64,000 bases of DNA, taken from contig ADNK01003302.1 in the NCBI GenBank assembly GCA_000320545.1, forward strand, positions 62,001 through 126,000. Reading direction: 5' to 3'. The position numbers and the translations under genes were made by a program. Shown here in pieces: positions 11,183-24,800 of this stretch (positions are counted from its first letter, which is position 1; every line of letters begins with the position of its first letter). This DNA comes from Bigelowiella natans CCMP2755. Taxonomy: Eukaryota > Cercozoa > Chlorarachniophyceae. The notes under the pieces are model-generated. The model was not told the DNA's origin. It did no database searches and saw only the letters and a program-made list of their open reading frames with translations.

Positions 11183-13742
11183 GTAGATTTGGTAGTAGTA
11201 GTGCTGATCAGCCCCCTACAAACAGCAACGACGCCAATCTACTCGCACAGGCGTCTATGGTGCAAGGTAAGGTGCCGAACATCGATCCTCTCTCCCCCTC
11301 CTCCCTTAGGCTTCATCGTACTGTTCTCAACGGTATCGATGCGTGTGCAAATTATGTCGAGCAGGCAGGGGGGGCAGATATAGTAAAGCAACTGCACCAC
11401 AATGTCCACGATATGGCCTCGGCCTTAAACGCATTGAGCCTTGAGCGTCGTCCGATTCAAATGGCAGTCGTCAACGCTCTTCGTGTGGTTGTAACATCTC
11501 TCTGGCCAGGTGCTCGGGTAGAGGTATATGGTTCCTTCGCAACGCAACTGTGTGCGCCATCGTCCGACATCGATCTTGTAGTGTGTGATGTAGTTCAGCA
11601 CTATCAATCCATATTATCTGACATAAAGCCCAAGGAGTCGTGTGTTGCTCAGCTTGCACGGCATCTAAGGAAACAGCACTGGGTACAGGTTGTGCAGACG
11701 ATTGAACGAGCGGCAGTACCAATTGTCAAGGTGACTGCCACCTTCCAAGAAGCTGCAGGAATCCAGATTGATCTCTCTTTCGATTCCCCCTCACACCGTG
11801 GACTATCTACTTGTGCATTCGTACGAGGCTTGTGCGCTGAGTTTCCCATGCTCGTCCCCCTGACCTTGGTGTTGAAGCAGTTTCTAGTCACTACCGGCCT
11901 CAACGATCCGTATTCTGGTGGTCTCTCTTCCTATGGCCTTGTGCTCATGATTACTCGTGTATTGCAGCGAGATCGACTTTACCGTCAATATATAAAAGCT
12001 ATGGCAGTAGAAGACACTGCTGCTGCTGCTGCTGCTGAACGTGGCGAAAGCGCTAGGGATAACAACATCATCAACAACAACACAACCCTGACAACAAAGG
12101 CGACAGCAGCAGCTACAAAGCGGACAAAAGTAGTAGCAGCACCAGTAACAAAGACAACAAAGACAACACAGCAGCAGCGGAGGACAACACAGGTGGAGCA
12201 GCAGCTTTATGATGGTCATCATCATAACCACCAGCAGCACCAGGAGGAGAAGGAGGAGGAGAAAAAAGGGAATATAATTATCATCCCAGCGAAGACCGGG
12301 GAAGAAACACTAAGTAGTACTGATGAAAATAATGTTGAAGAAGAAATTGTAGCAGTATCAGCAGCAACAACAGAGAAATTTAGAAAGAAGGAACTACAAC
12401 GACGAGGAGGAGGAATTGATTGTAGAGGAGGACCTAAGAACAATACCACCGCTGCTGCTGCTGCACTATTCTTGTCATCTTGCTTTTCATCGGATGATGC
12501 CTCTTCTCGCTACGAGGCCCAACGACTTAGAGAGATATTTGGCCGCAACTTTGAGCTTGGCCGCCTTTTCGTCACTTTCCTTGCCGAGTAATATATTATT
12601 CCAGAAACGATGTTAGGATTTACTCATTTTCCCTATCACTTGCGAACTGACAGCACAACTGATGAAGTTGAGATTGTTACGTTATCAACATTGCATTATT
12701 TGAGAAGCATAGGAGCAAACCTGTCTTGATGCTTTGGTAATAATCTTCCTATATGTTTTCAATGTAGGTATGGTCGTGTGTTTGAGCCGATGCGAAACGC
12801 TATATCGGTATTTAACCAAGCGGAGGAGTCCGACTTCGTGTTTGCAGGAGCAAAGTATCGCCGACTATTTCTCGGTGACCCTCTAGCCATTATCGATCCT
12901 TTCGATCCGACCAACAATATCGGGCGGACATGCTATGGAATTGGCCAGATCCAGAGAGAATTCGATGCAGCGCTAACAAAGATTCAAGAACGCTCTGAGA
13001 CATGCACGCTGCAGCAGGTGCATCATCCACAGCAAGAGCGAGCGTACAGCAACAGCAGTTTCTGGGGGGGGGGGGAATATACGAGGACTTCGGCGGCAGT
13101 GGAGACGCTGAGGAATAACAGCAAAAGCAAGCAGAAGAATGACGTGTCATTCTCCAATAGCAACAAATACAACGCTGACGTCAAGCAACGAAGTGGACAT
13201 CAGCACCACCACCATATACAGAATCAGCACTATTATTATTCTTCCCCTCACCCATACCGCGATGCTGCCGTTGGGCTCAGCAAGAAATCTGCCGCAACAA
13301 AAGCAGGGGGAGTGGTTGACTGGAAGAAAGTTAGAGCGATGAGCTCTGCAAGGACGGCGACAACGAAGAAAAGCAGCAAAGAGGTAAAACAGACATTTGC
13401 TGAGAAGCTACGATCTTCAAATCAGAAAGCTAAAGCTAAGAATGCTGCTTTGCCAACACGCACCAGTGGCATTCCAAGTAGCAGCAGTAGCAGTGGTTAC
13501 AATGAGAGCATAGGAAGTTCCTCGTCGCCTCCTCCTCCAATCGATAATAGTAGAAATAATAAAAATAGTTTGATCAAGCAAACACCCCTTGGTGCAGTGT
13601 TCAACACGCAGAATCACAGTTCCGTCGTCAGATACACTCGGCAGTTGCTCAAGCGAGCGCAACCACCTCAGCAGCAGAAGCGGCAGCCCACAAACTCAGC
13701 AGTGGCTGCAAGAACCACAAATCTTCCTCCTCCTCCTTCCCG

Positions 13743-13780
<38 letters not shown>

Positions 13781-14029
13781 GCCATCGAGATCGTCCACCA
13801 CAACATTCTACTACCAACGCCACGAGGAATGCTGCTGCTCACGAAGGTACAGCTGCTCTTCCGACAACTGCTAAGGCAACAACAACTCTACCAAGAGGAA
13901 GCTACAATGGTAATAATACTAATACTACCATTTCAACAGCGGCTATGGCAGTGGTAGGCTTAGATCAGCAACAGCAGCAGCAGGAGGAGGAGGAGGAGAA
14001 GGATGAGGGTATGATCCTGGGGGAGAGGG

Positions 14030-14062
<33 letters not shown>

Positions 14063-14371
14063 GCGCCGCTGCATTGAGTCAGCCCCTTCCGTCGCCGATG
14101 TTGCCTCCACCAGCACCCCCCATTCATCATCATCAACAACAACAACAAAAACAACCCCAACATCAACATCAGCAGCAGCACATGAGCATGCACAACGGCC
14201 AACCCCATCCTTCTCACCCTCACCACCGCCACCAGCAGCAGCAGCAGCAGCAACAACAACAACAACAGCTGGAGGAAAATAGCCACCACTTAGTACCAAC
14301 AGTCATTATGTCAGACCACAACAACTCAAACACCACTGCACTGCCAACAAAATTGGAGGCAGCAGCAGCAG

Positions 14372-14409
<38 letters not shown>

Positions 14410-16233
14410 CATCAGCAGCCGCCATCCATTGAGGGGCGAGGGCTCCGAGGAGCAAAGGAAGGTTCATCATCATCACCATACGGTGGAGTTTCTACTACTA
14501 CTACTACTACTACTACTACCGCGGTGACGACGACATATGAAACACCACCCTACCACTACCATCCTCCCCGCCATCATTATCATCCCCCCCCCTCTTATAC
14601 ACATTCCGACAATAGTTATAGTACAGCTATCGGTGGTGTCGTCATCGACGCATCATCAGCCCGTACTACCGCTACTACTACTACCGCATACCGCGGTAGT
14701 AGTAGTAGTAACCCCCCCATTCATCATCGCTATCATTTTCCACCACCACCAGGAGGAGGAGGAGGAGGAGGAAGAAGAAGGCATGGTGTAGGGGAAAGTA
14801 CTTCTCGTCAGCAGCCAAAGCAGCAGCAGCAGCAGGATCAGCAGATGTTGCATTATCATTCCTCGTTCGGTGAAAACTTTCATCCTTCGTCATCATCACT
14901 ACCCCACCCTTCCTCGTATACGGAGGGACAGAACCACAAGTTGACACCGTTGCAGAAGGGGGTGGAGAAAAATGCGGAAGGAGGAGAGGGTGCGCGTCTT
15001 GGAGTAGTAGTAGTAGTAGGGCTTATTATTCACCAAACTGTTGAGAAACTCCTCGACAAAGCAGCCGTAATTGCGGGTCTCGAAGAGGAGAGAAAAAGCG
15101 ACGATGTGGAGAAGCCAACAACAGCAGCAGCGGCACCGCTAGGGAGCAGCGAGAGTAGCAGAAGAAAACAGAGAGATTATGAGAAGGCACATAGGAAGAG
15201 AAGAAAGAAAATACCAACAATCAATTTCGTTGAGAAATCACTTGAGAAGATATTGGAACCTCCTCCTCCTCCTCCTCCTCCTCCTGACAACTGTGGCAGT
15301 CCTTGCCCAATAGGGATATGTGTACAAAGGATTCTTGATCTCGAGCAAGAAGTTGTAACTCGAGGCAGTGATGAAAGCAGCAGCAGTACTGGAAATGATA
15401 ACGTTGATAATAAAGCAACTAGTTCTTCTCCTTCTAAAGATGGTGACAACAAGTTGCTGCTTAGGGTTGCGCAAAACTCGAGAATCCACGACGAAAAGCA
15501 GGATCAAAGGGATGATATAATAGCACCAGATAGGATGATGATATCTGTAACATTATGGCGTCATCTCCTGGCACGATGCCTTATTAGCAAGGTTCTATCC
15601 CCGCCCCTTAATCTTCTCTTCTACCGCGCTCTCGAGAATGCGTGTCGAGGACCGCTCCCTTGGTTACGAAAACAGACAATGGTGCTCAGCCTTCAGTGTG
15701 CACGTGTCTTACTGATGAATAAGGGGGATGGCGTCGTCGGCACAGAGGGGCTTCTACCGTCATCATCATCACCCTCATCATCGCCATCATCATTACCATT
15801 ACCATCATCGTCGGAATATTACTATCGTATTTGGTCATCGGTGCTGCTGACACTTGGACAATGGATCGGTTCTATCACTCTAGCTGTTGATCGGCCAATA
15901 TGGCTTCGCCTGATCGATCTCAAGACCATACTTTCTGATGCTAAGCAGCAAGGTAATCTAGGTGCGGTCGTCCCTTTTGTTGTGGAGATCCTCAGTGCAT
16001 GCTGCGAATCGCGGGTGTTTCGCCTACCAAACCCATGGCTTGTGGCTGTGTTGAGAGCCGTGTACGCTATTCGAAGAGGGGATGGGGAGCGTGCTCCGCC
16101 GCAGCTGCAGGCGTTTGCTATTGATTCTTTATTCCGGAAGCTCGGTATAGAACCTGAGAAAGATCTAGCGCATGTTATGAGCACAGGGAAAAAGTACCAC
16201 GGGAGCAAAGCTAGAATGGAGTCGTACAGATGA
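7398..16233 (+). CDS. Fusion: TRF4/TENT4-type non-canonical poly(A) polymerase with C-terminal NOT1 MIF4G (CAF1-binding) domain
   Basis: Proposed exons: 7398-7428, 7482-7594 (both tentative), 7856-8518, 8677-10842, 10993-12587, 12768-16233; about 2,677 codons, all in phase. An unrecognised N-terminal region is followed by basic coiled-coil and low-complexity sequence. The nucleotidyltransferase follows: VYGSFATQL, SSDIDLVV (two metal-binding Asp), IDLSFDS (third Asp), then the PAP-associated part with LVLKQFLVTTGLNDPYSGG. A large low-complexity insert (about 12030-12450) interrupts this domain, which resumes with FGRNFELG and, across intron 12588-12767, IIDPFDPTNNIGR. The same exon runs without a stop through His/Gln/Ser/Thr-rich sequence to a MIF4G domain (about 15540-16190) with LGQWIGSITLA, VVPFVVEILSA and RVFRLPNPW, as in NOT1. 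NOT1 MIF4G scaffolds the CAF1/CCR4 deadenylase. The first two exons and the 10842/10993 splice are the weakest parts. An alternative is two adjacent genes, with the first ending at 10848. Confidence 0.78.
7731..7772. repeat. (CA)n microsatellite
   Basis: About 21 CA units in the proposed intron 7595-7855 of the poly(A) polymerase fusion gene, followed by imperfect CACATGCACATATG units to about 7810. Confidence 0.9.
13741..13791. repeat. Coding (CAT)n tract, poly-histidine
   Basis: An in-frame run of CAT/CGT codons in the low-complexity linker of the TENT4-NOT1 fusion encodes about 14 consecutive histidines followed by RHRDR. Neighbouring in-frame tracts encode poly-Thr (ACT, about 14031-14061), poly-Gln (14235-14268) and poly-Ser (TCA/TCG, about 14371-14409). 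None breaks the frame. Confidence 0.85.
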
Positions 16234-17016
16234 TAACGAAGAATTTATTACCGCTAATGTATGTATATGCATGTGATAAAGAAATTATGTCATACCTTCA
16301 AATACTGGTATGCATTTCTAGATGACCATCACTGGCATGGTGTTCTACTGAGAATCAGAAGAACACATTTACGCTACATAACATTGACTATAACAGAGAC
16401 CAGAGACCAAATGTATGCAGACCTTAGCTATGCTAGCATGTTGATGTGTGTACGTCCAAATCCTGCGTGACTTCCAGGCTCAGGGCGCGTCACATGCACA
16501 TGCTAGCATGCTCCGCTTGACATCGCTGCTTATTGCGATTGATGTTATCATCATCAGCGTGCGTTGCTACGCTAGCAATATCGCATCGTTGAAGTTTATA
16601 CGATACGTATCTGCAGATGTAGCTAGCATCGTAGTACAGATAGCTAGATAGCTGCACCGATGATCAGGCACTCATCCAGGCTAGCAGGCTAGCAGGGCAG
16701 ATACATACATCTAGACATGTCTATTATAGACGTGCATTACAATGAATTTCTCTCGATATATATAACACGATAGCGATGCGATGCGTCATTGCCACGTACA
16801 TAAAGCACAAACATGCGCATGCGATGTACCAGACTAGAACACACACGCACACACACACACACACACACGCACTTTAAATGCAGGCAGCATCGTGAGGCTA
16901 ATGTGTTTTCATTCTCATGGGCGTTACAAATTGCAGATGCTTGATTCATACATGTATGTTGAAAAATACCCCTTACCATTCTTGTTTAATTTCGAAGATG
17001 TAATGGAGAAATGCCA
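16234..17016. other. Convergent 3' spacer with palindrome-rich block
   Basis: No gene recognised. The stretch 16420-16720 holds six GCTAGC copies in about 300 bases, together with GCATGC and ACATGC words. A (CA)n tract follows at about 16841-16869. It separates the 3' ends of the TENT4-NOT1 fusion and the SNF2 remodeler. Confidence 0.7.
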
Positions 17017-17420
17017 TTATTCCTTTTTGTTATCACTCTTATTGTCGTCGTCACCCCCTTCTTCATCATCTTCTTCATCGTCATCATCTGGAGCTTCAGC
17101 AATCACGCGTTTACCGTTGTCAGCAAGCTGCCATTGCAAGTTCCTGATGCCTAGCGCCTTACAGAGATCATCTGTATTTGCTCCTGGTTTGGGAGGTACC
17201 TCCCACTTTTTCCTCCACATCTCAAGCCTTACGGTAAGTGCGTCCTCTATGGGTTTTAAAGCTGCCAGCTTCGCCTCGTAATCAGCCTTGAGTGCTCTCT
17301 TTTTAGCAATTACTTCGTCCGTGTCACTGATATACTTTATTGGCTGCTCCTCGAATTTGACAGTCGATGGCTGCTTGCTCACGATGACTTTGTGACCCCT
17401 TATGTTGATCAAGTCTCCTG

Positions 17421-17454
<34 letters not shown>

Positions 17455-17626
17455 GAGAAGAGAATACATCATGCGTAGTAGTATATTCACGATATATTAA
17501 CAGCACATTCTAGAATTGGAAAAAGGAATAAGGGGTTGGGTAGCAACAGGCTCGAAAGAGAGCACATGTTATAGTAGCACTCACCACATGCGAGATCATT
17601 GAATAAGGTACTACTACTACTACTAC

Positions 17627-17658
<32 letters not shown>

Positions 17659-17961
17659 ACGGACGTCAACACAGCACCTGGCTTTATTTTGTGCATTTTC
17701 TTCTTTACTCCGTTGACAGTGAAGCTAGTAGTTCTGCCTTTGAGGTCCTTTAGCACCCCTTTCCAATCAATCTCACAGTGAAATCTAGAGATGTTACTCG
17801 TGCTCAACACCTGTAATATAAACATCAGTTAACTATCTACTATACTACATTGGGTATATATTTGGTGAACAAGTATACATAGCACGTACAAAAGCAAATA
17901 AATAGAGAGTTGGGAGACATTGGAACTATCAAAACACAAATACAAAGACGAGGACGCGTGG

Positions 17962-18009
<48 letters not shown>

Positions 18010-18810
18010 ACGTTTAGTATGCGCGACAATAATAATAACAACAATCAACCATGTCGTTCCCGTTGGTCTTTCTTCCGATCTTGAACACTTTCTTCTTATT
18101 ATTCTCATCGATGTCGAGAACGTATAACTTGCCATTATATTGCAATGTTAGCTTCCCGGGTACTACTATACGCTTAGGTGGAGGCTTAACAGCAACAGGC
18201 TCAACAGAGCACTTTTGGTCGATAAAAGATCGGAAACTAGCCTTTTTCACGCTTATTCTTGCCATGTTCTCTAATGAAGTAGTTGTGTACAGATGAGGAG
18301 AAGGAGGGAGAAGATGGTAGTGAGGAGGAGGGGGAGGAGGGAGAAGATGTTAGTGAAAGTTGGAATTCATTGTAGATTCATTGTCGTAAGCAAGTTGGGA
18401 TTCATTGTCGTCTCCTCGCTCGCATGTTTGTGTGCGTGTGTGCATGTGTGTGTGTATCAGTGTCTTCCTCAAATCCAAACTTACTTTCAATCTCTCTTTT
18501 CACATCAAATTTTTCCTTCTGATAGCTGCGAAGCGCTGCCGCGTAGTCGTTTATCCGCTTGGTGCCGCCAAATTTTTTACCCGAAAAATTTAGCATGTAC
18601 TAAAAAGGGGAGGGGGGGAGGGGGGGGAGGAAACAAAAGTTAGATAGTCACAGGAGGAGTAACAAAGCCAACTTTCTACTTGGAGAGAGATAAGATCGAT
18701 AATAAATGAAACGATTCTTATTGAGATAACAACAACAACAATATCATCACCATCATCATCATCATCATTATCCTCAACAATTGTTATTATGATTAGTTAT
18801 TATAATGATG

Positions 18811-18873
<63 letters not shown>

Positions 18874-21800
18874 ACAACAGAGCACCTTATTCCGCCACTG
18901 ACCCCTCTGGTAGTAGACTGCCTCAAATCCTACCCCAATGCATTTCAGCTCCCACAGTGTTTGTAGAAGCAAATTTCTTTGCGCCTCTTCTGTCTGTTTC
19001 TGATTAGCCTTACTGAGCTTGCTCTCCTCCTCCTCCAGCTGCTGTTGTGCCAAACGTGTCTTCTTCTCTGCCAGGGTTTCATCAAAGCCTTGACGATATG
19101 TGTCAATCAAATCTCGTTCCCGCATTGCCCGTGCAATATCGACATTATGTTGAATATCATCATCATCCATGCTGACGAAGATGGTAGAGCAAGGGGATAC
19201 CAGATATACCAAGATGCCGCTCTCTTCCTCCTCGTTTTTCACCGTCTTCTTCCTCTCCATCTTATGATTATTATTATTCTCGTTGTTCTTTTCTCTTAAT
19301 TCATTGAGTTTGTTGAGCATATCCTGAGGAATGAGCTTTGGGTGTCCCTCGAAGTCCTTCACGCACTTGCGCTTCTTCCACCCTCTAGAAGCTAGTTGCT
19401 TACACCATTCTCGAGTAAGTACTTTGTGCTGGTTGATGAGGCTATCAATCTCCATCTTTGCAGATCGTAGAGCTGCGTTGTACTCACCCAATAGTCGCTT
19501 AATGTCGGCCTTATGAGCTGCACTTTGCTGTTTACCAAATTGCTCCTCGGAAAGAGTCGCTGTGCTGAACCAACGATGGACAGCTCTTAGGTCATCCAGG
19601 GGTTTATTGTTAGGAGAAAAATACATGTAACTCGTCTCCCCATACATCTTTTCTAAGCGCCAACCCATCTCTGCAAGTCTAGTCCATATAACTGACCGCA
19701 TCTCACGATTTCCAGATTGGAGGTAGTTCCGAATCATGAGCATGAGGTTGCGAGCTTTAGGGTCGTTAGAGATGTTCCTTAATTTGGAGTAGCTTGTTAC
19801 CGCTCTTTCAACTGCCTTATCAGAATCAAAATCCTTTTCCCCATTCCATTTGGGTACGTCTTTTTCGTATGACAGTCTTCTTCTGTGGTGGTAGAGAGCG
19901 TAGCTGAAATCTTGCATCTTGTTGTGAATGAGCCATTTTAAAGCAACCAACCCGGCTACATACACGTCTTCTGAGAAGGTGATAATGACGTCCTCCTCCT
20001 TCTCGCAGCAGTCCCCCCCTGCCTTTGATGATGATGTGGATGATGGGGACGACGACGACGACATGGTGAAATCGTATTCCTTGATCCACTTGAGCAACTG
20101 GCGATGTCCTACTCCAATTTCTTCTGCTAGCACCTTCCTTGACCACTTGGGGTCTCGAGAATTAAGCTCAGCCATCAGCTCTCTGCAGATGTCCTTGGAG
20201 CTTTGCATTTGGACATTATCATCTAATGTGGGAAGCTCTTCCTCCTCCTCCTCCTCTTCCTTGTGCTCTTCTTCACCGTTGTTGTTGTTGTTGTTGTTGT
20301 TGTTGTCCAAATAGAACTGCTGTGACAGCGTTTGCAGCGATCCAGGAGTCGGAAATGTAAGAAACATCGCAATTACCTCTGCCCACATCTTCTTTGGTAA
20401 TTTCTGGTGTGCAGCCTTGGTAGTGCCGTTTCGCGTCGAGACGACCTTGAGGTCAAGCATAGCCATAATATCTTTCATCACACTCCCCGAGAAACTGTGA
20501 AAAAAGATAGTACTCATTGCACCGATACAACAGACCAACGCCAAAACGACATCATCAGCACTGCTACTTACTACTACTACTACTACTACTACTACAACTG
20601 ATTATAATACTAATATCAGTGATGACAGATTACGAAGAGACATTACGTGCCTCTATCACATTTTCCTCCTCCTCCCACATATTTGCTGATATGATTAGGC
20701 ATTATCTTTCCCTCCACCCCCCCCCCCTCTTCCACCACATAATCTCTTATTAAACTACTTTCCTACCCAGATTGCGACTTATCTGACTCTATGCCTCGAA
20801 CCAGACGGAGGTACAACTCTGCGACTGTTTCCTTCCATTTGGCTCTCTCCTCATCGCTAGAGTTATCTGTTGGAGCCTTGATGTCGGGGTACTCAGTAGC
20901 AACACCTGCCCAGGCTTCTACTTTCGGTTGAACAGTATTCTCATTGAACCCCCCACCACCTCCTCCATAGAGGAGGGCATGCAGTCTGCTCTTTGTTGCT
21001 AAATGTACTGCTCTGAATCTTCCCCTGAAGCCTTCAATGTCTCCTAGTGTGAAACCTGGCAGCATCTGCACCTCAATAACCCTTGCCAGTCGCTTTTGTA
21101 TCATATTATTTTTGGTGTTGCAGTTAATGCCGATTCTCGCAAATTGGTCAGGCCGAAGCTCTCCAATAAGCTGGTTCAAGGCAGCAGAATGATGATGATG
21201 TATTGAGTTATTATTATCTTCTATTTGCATTGTTTCGAATGATGCTGCACCCCCTAGAGCTTCCTGCTGAGCTTCTTCTTCTTCTTCTTCTTCTTCTTCT
21301 TCTTCTTCTTCTTCCATCGTCAAATCAACCATATCTTCCTCCATTTCGTTAGGGATCAGCCATTTCTTTACTTTTTGTGCTGAGTGAAGCGTGAGCGTAT
21401 CGTCGTTCCATTGAATTTCGTAAGATCTCCTCACTTTCCTTAGCACTCTACCTGCCATCAGCTTTCCCTTTCTCTCATGCTGCACTGTTCTGCCAATGGG
21501 ATCATCGTCATCATATGTCGTTCCATAGCCACTACTTTCCGACTGTTGGCGGTTCATCATGAGTTGATCTGCTTGTTTTTGCTGTTTCGACTGCTCGGCA
21601 AATACAGAGCTCTGGGCTAAAGCGACATTTGTGCCCTGGTTTGAGGCCTTGTAGTGCTTTTGGCAAGAGGGGCTGCAGAGGATGAAGCATGCCTGCTTAG
21701 GGTGAATTTGTCCCATGTTGATGAACCTCTTGCACTTGTTAGTGATGTGATCTTGTGCGTAATTACTTAGATGATCTTCGCAGTAGGCAGTAGGACACAT

Positions 21801-24800
21801 CTCGCAACGGAAGAGCATTCCTCCAACTGCAGCAGCCTTACGAAAGCAAACACTGCATGAATGCGATGGACATGTCCACTTGCCCATCACTTCTTTTGGG
21901 TCACCACCAAGACAATCGAGATGATACGCAGCAGGACAGAAGTCGCAGCAAATGAGAGAACCACCATCCCAGCAGTTCATGCATACAGCCATGTGATCAT
22001 AGTCACGCCCTGCAACTTGCCTCCCTGTGTGCAGACTGTACGCCGCAGCAGCCGAAGAGTTGTTGTTGTTGGTGTCCTCCTTTGCCTCTCTTTCTAATAC
22101 AGAAGGTTCACCATCCTTCATACTGTACATGTTTTGCTTGGATACTTGGTATCCATCGACGGTTACGAATCGTGACTTCCGGTTTCTTACAGATCCACGT
22201 TTCTTAACATCTTCTGCCCATGCGAGAGCGATATCCTTCATCGACGAGTTATTCTTCAATGTGCTATAGTCTAGTCCCTCGAATAGCTGCATTGCTCTCA
22301 TAGGTGCTACGTCATTGAATTTTGCAACAGTGGAGAGCTGGTCTTTTTGTAGCGAGGAGGTTTGCCTTTTTATGGTTTCTGTTGATGCTGCAACTTTCTC
22401 GTCCTCCTTCTTCTCCTCCTCCTCCTGCTGCTTCTTCTTCTTCTTCGCGGGATCTACGCGCTCTATGAGCTCTTCGATGTCTTCTTTCGATAGGTATCTA
22501 GTAGCATTATTGTCTACAGCATCGCTATTCTTGCTCAGCACACGGTCTATACCGAAGGTCAGAGCTTCAAAAATCTCCTTTGTGCCCATCTTATCCATTT
22601 TCTGTGCTTGCGATGTGGAGCCTCTATTTACCATAGAATCCAAGAATAACTTCTTCTGCGCCCTCTCCACCACTCTTTCCTCCATAGTGCCTTCGCATAT
22701 AAAGCGATAAACATGCACAATCTTCTTTTGGCCAATACGGTGGCATCGAGCCATAGCCTGCATATCGACTTGCGGATTCCAGTCCGAATCCAGCAGAATC
22801 ACTGTATCTGCAGTTTGAAGATTCACTCCTAACCCGCCAGCTCTTGTTGTCATGATAAACGCAAAGTATGGAGAGTTCGGTTTGTTGAATTCCTGTATAT
22901 CTATCATTCTTTGTACGCGATTTGTAGCGCCATCCAAGCGTGCAAACTCGTAGTTACGCATCCTCAAGTAGTCATCAACAATGTCCAAGAACCTGGTAAA
23001 CTGGGAAAAGATCACAACTCGATGGCCCTTTGCTTTTAAGGCAGAGAGGAGGCGGTCAAGATTTTCCATCTTCCCTGATGCTTGGACTATGCTCTCATCG
23101 CACGTCATGTCCATGGCAGCACCACGGATAGAGTCTTCTGCCCCTGCAAATAGAAAGGGATGGCAGCAGCATTTGCGTAATTGCATCATGAGAGACTTGA
23201 GCCTCTTCCAATCTGACCCCCTTTCATCTTCATCTTTGGCCATTTGATTCTTTGCACCTCCTCCCTCTTCACCGCCAACCCGCATCAACGTTGCCTTGTT
23301 CTTCAGAAGCAGCCGCTTATACCAGAATCTTTGCATATCAGACAGCGGGCACATAACCTTTGTCTCAATGCGAGGGGGAAGCAGTTTTTCTACTTCTGTT
23401 TTTAATCTTCGCAGCATAAATGGCCTAAGCATATAGTGGGCTTTCTCGAGCATTTCTCGATTAATTTGAATCTCAGATGCATTCAATTCGAAAGCAGATT
23501 CAAATGGAGTCATATCGGTGAAACTTTCCGGATGTAGGTAATACAGAAGACCCCATAGTTCTCGCAGATTATTTTGGAGGGGGGTTCCTGTAAGCAGCAG
23601 TATTAATTCAGACTGAATTTTTTTCATTGCTATGGAAATGGCCGCCTCGTGATTTTTGACTCTGTGCCCCTCATCAAGGGCTACAACTCGCCAGGAGATT
23701 CGAGAGGCTAAGCATGCACGCATCTCGGGAACCTTGACGAGATCATACGTTGTCAAGATAACATCGTATTTTCCCACATCTGCACTTATAGACTTTCTCA
23801 GCCGTTCCCTTTCGGCCCTGTCTGCGCTGTGGAGTCTAACAACACGCATTGAAGGGCACCAACGACGAAACTCATTCAGCCATGCACTCAACACGGAAAG
23901 GGGTACTACGACTAGGTGGGGTCCAGATATTCCTCTTTCCTTTAGTGCAGCAAGAAATGATATTGTCTGCAATGTCTTTCCAAGACCCATCTCATCTCCC
24001 AGGATCATGTTCGTGTTGTTCCGATACATGTAGAGCATCCACTGCGAAGAAGAGACGAGAGAGGTGAAACATCAAACACAAGTCAGCACGTGAAGGGAAA
24101 GCAATCTCAACATATTGATGATCATGATGGAATCTACCTCTAATCCTTTGAGTTGATAAGGCCTCAGTTTGCCATAAATAATAGATTGCGGCTGCTCGAC
24201 ACGTGCCTCTGCTTCAAGATCAACAGTAGCTAAGCGCATATCCTCGATCTCAACCTCTGAAAGCTTCGGCAGTTTGTTCAGAACCTGCCATGGGGAGTAA
24301 ATTTTCAAGCGTACTGTCCATTGCGAGAAAGATAAGACATGATTATTACCTTCAAGGGAACGAAGGGTTCGATTAGGTGTTTGTGGAAAGCCATAAACTT
24401 CGCTCGTTTTTTTCGCATTTCTTCACGAGTACTCTTCATTTTATTGTTATGTAACTGCCGGGCTGAAGGAGGTTGCTTCTTTTTCGGTTTAGAGCGTTGT
24501 TGTCTCTTCTTCTCGGCCATTTCTCTGGCAAGTTGCTGTAATATATACCCACAATTAGAACAGTGACAGTCATATTACATTGTTTATCACCTCCTGCTTA
24601 CGATTCTGCTCCTTTAGTATTCGTTGTTGATCCTTTTCTAGAGCCATCCGAGCATCTTCTGCGATTTTAATAGCCTTCTTCTTTGCTTCATAATAGGATT
24701 CCTTCATTTCCCTACTACGCTTTTCATAAACTTCTCGTTCTTTTTCATTGAGCGCCCTCCAAAGTTCAGCCATTTTTTTCATGAATTGAGAACCAAAATT

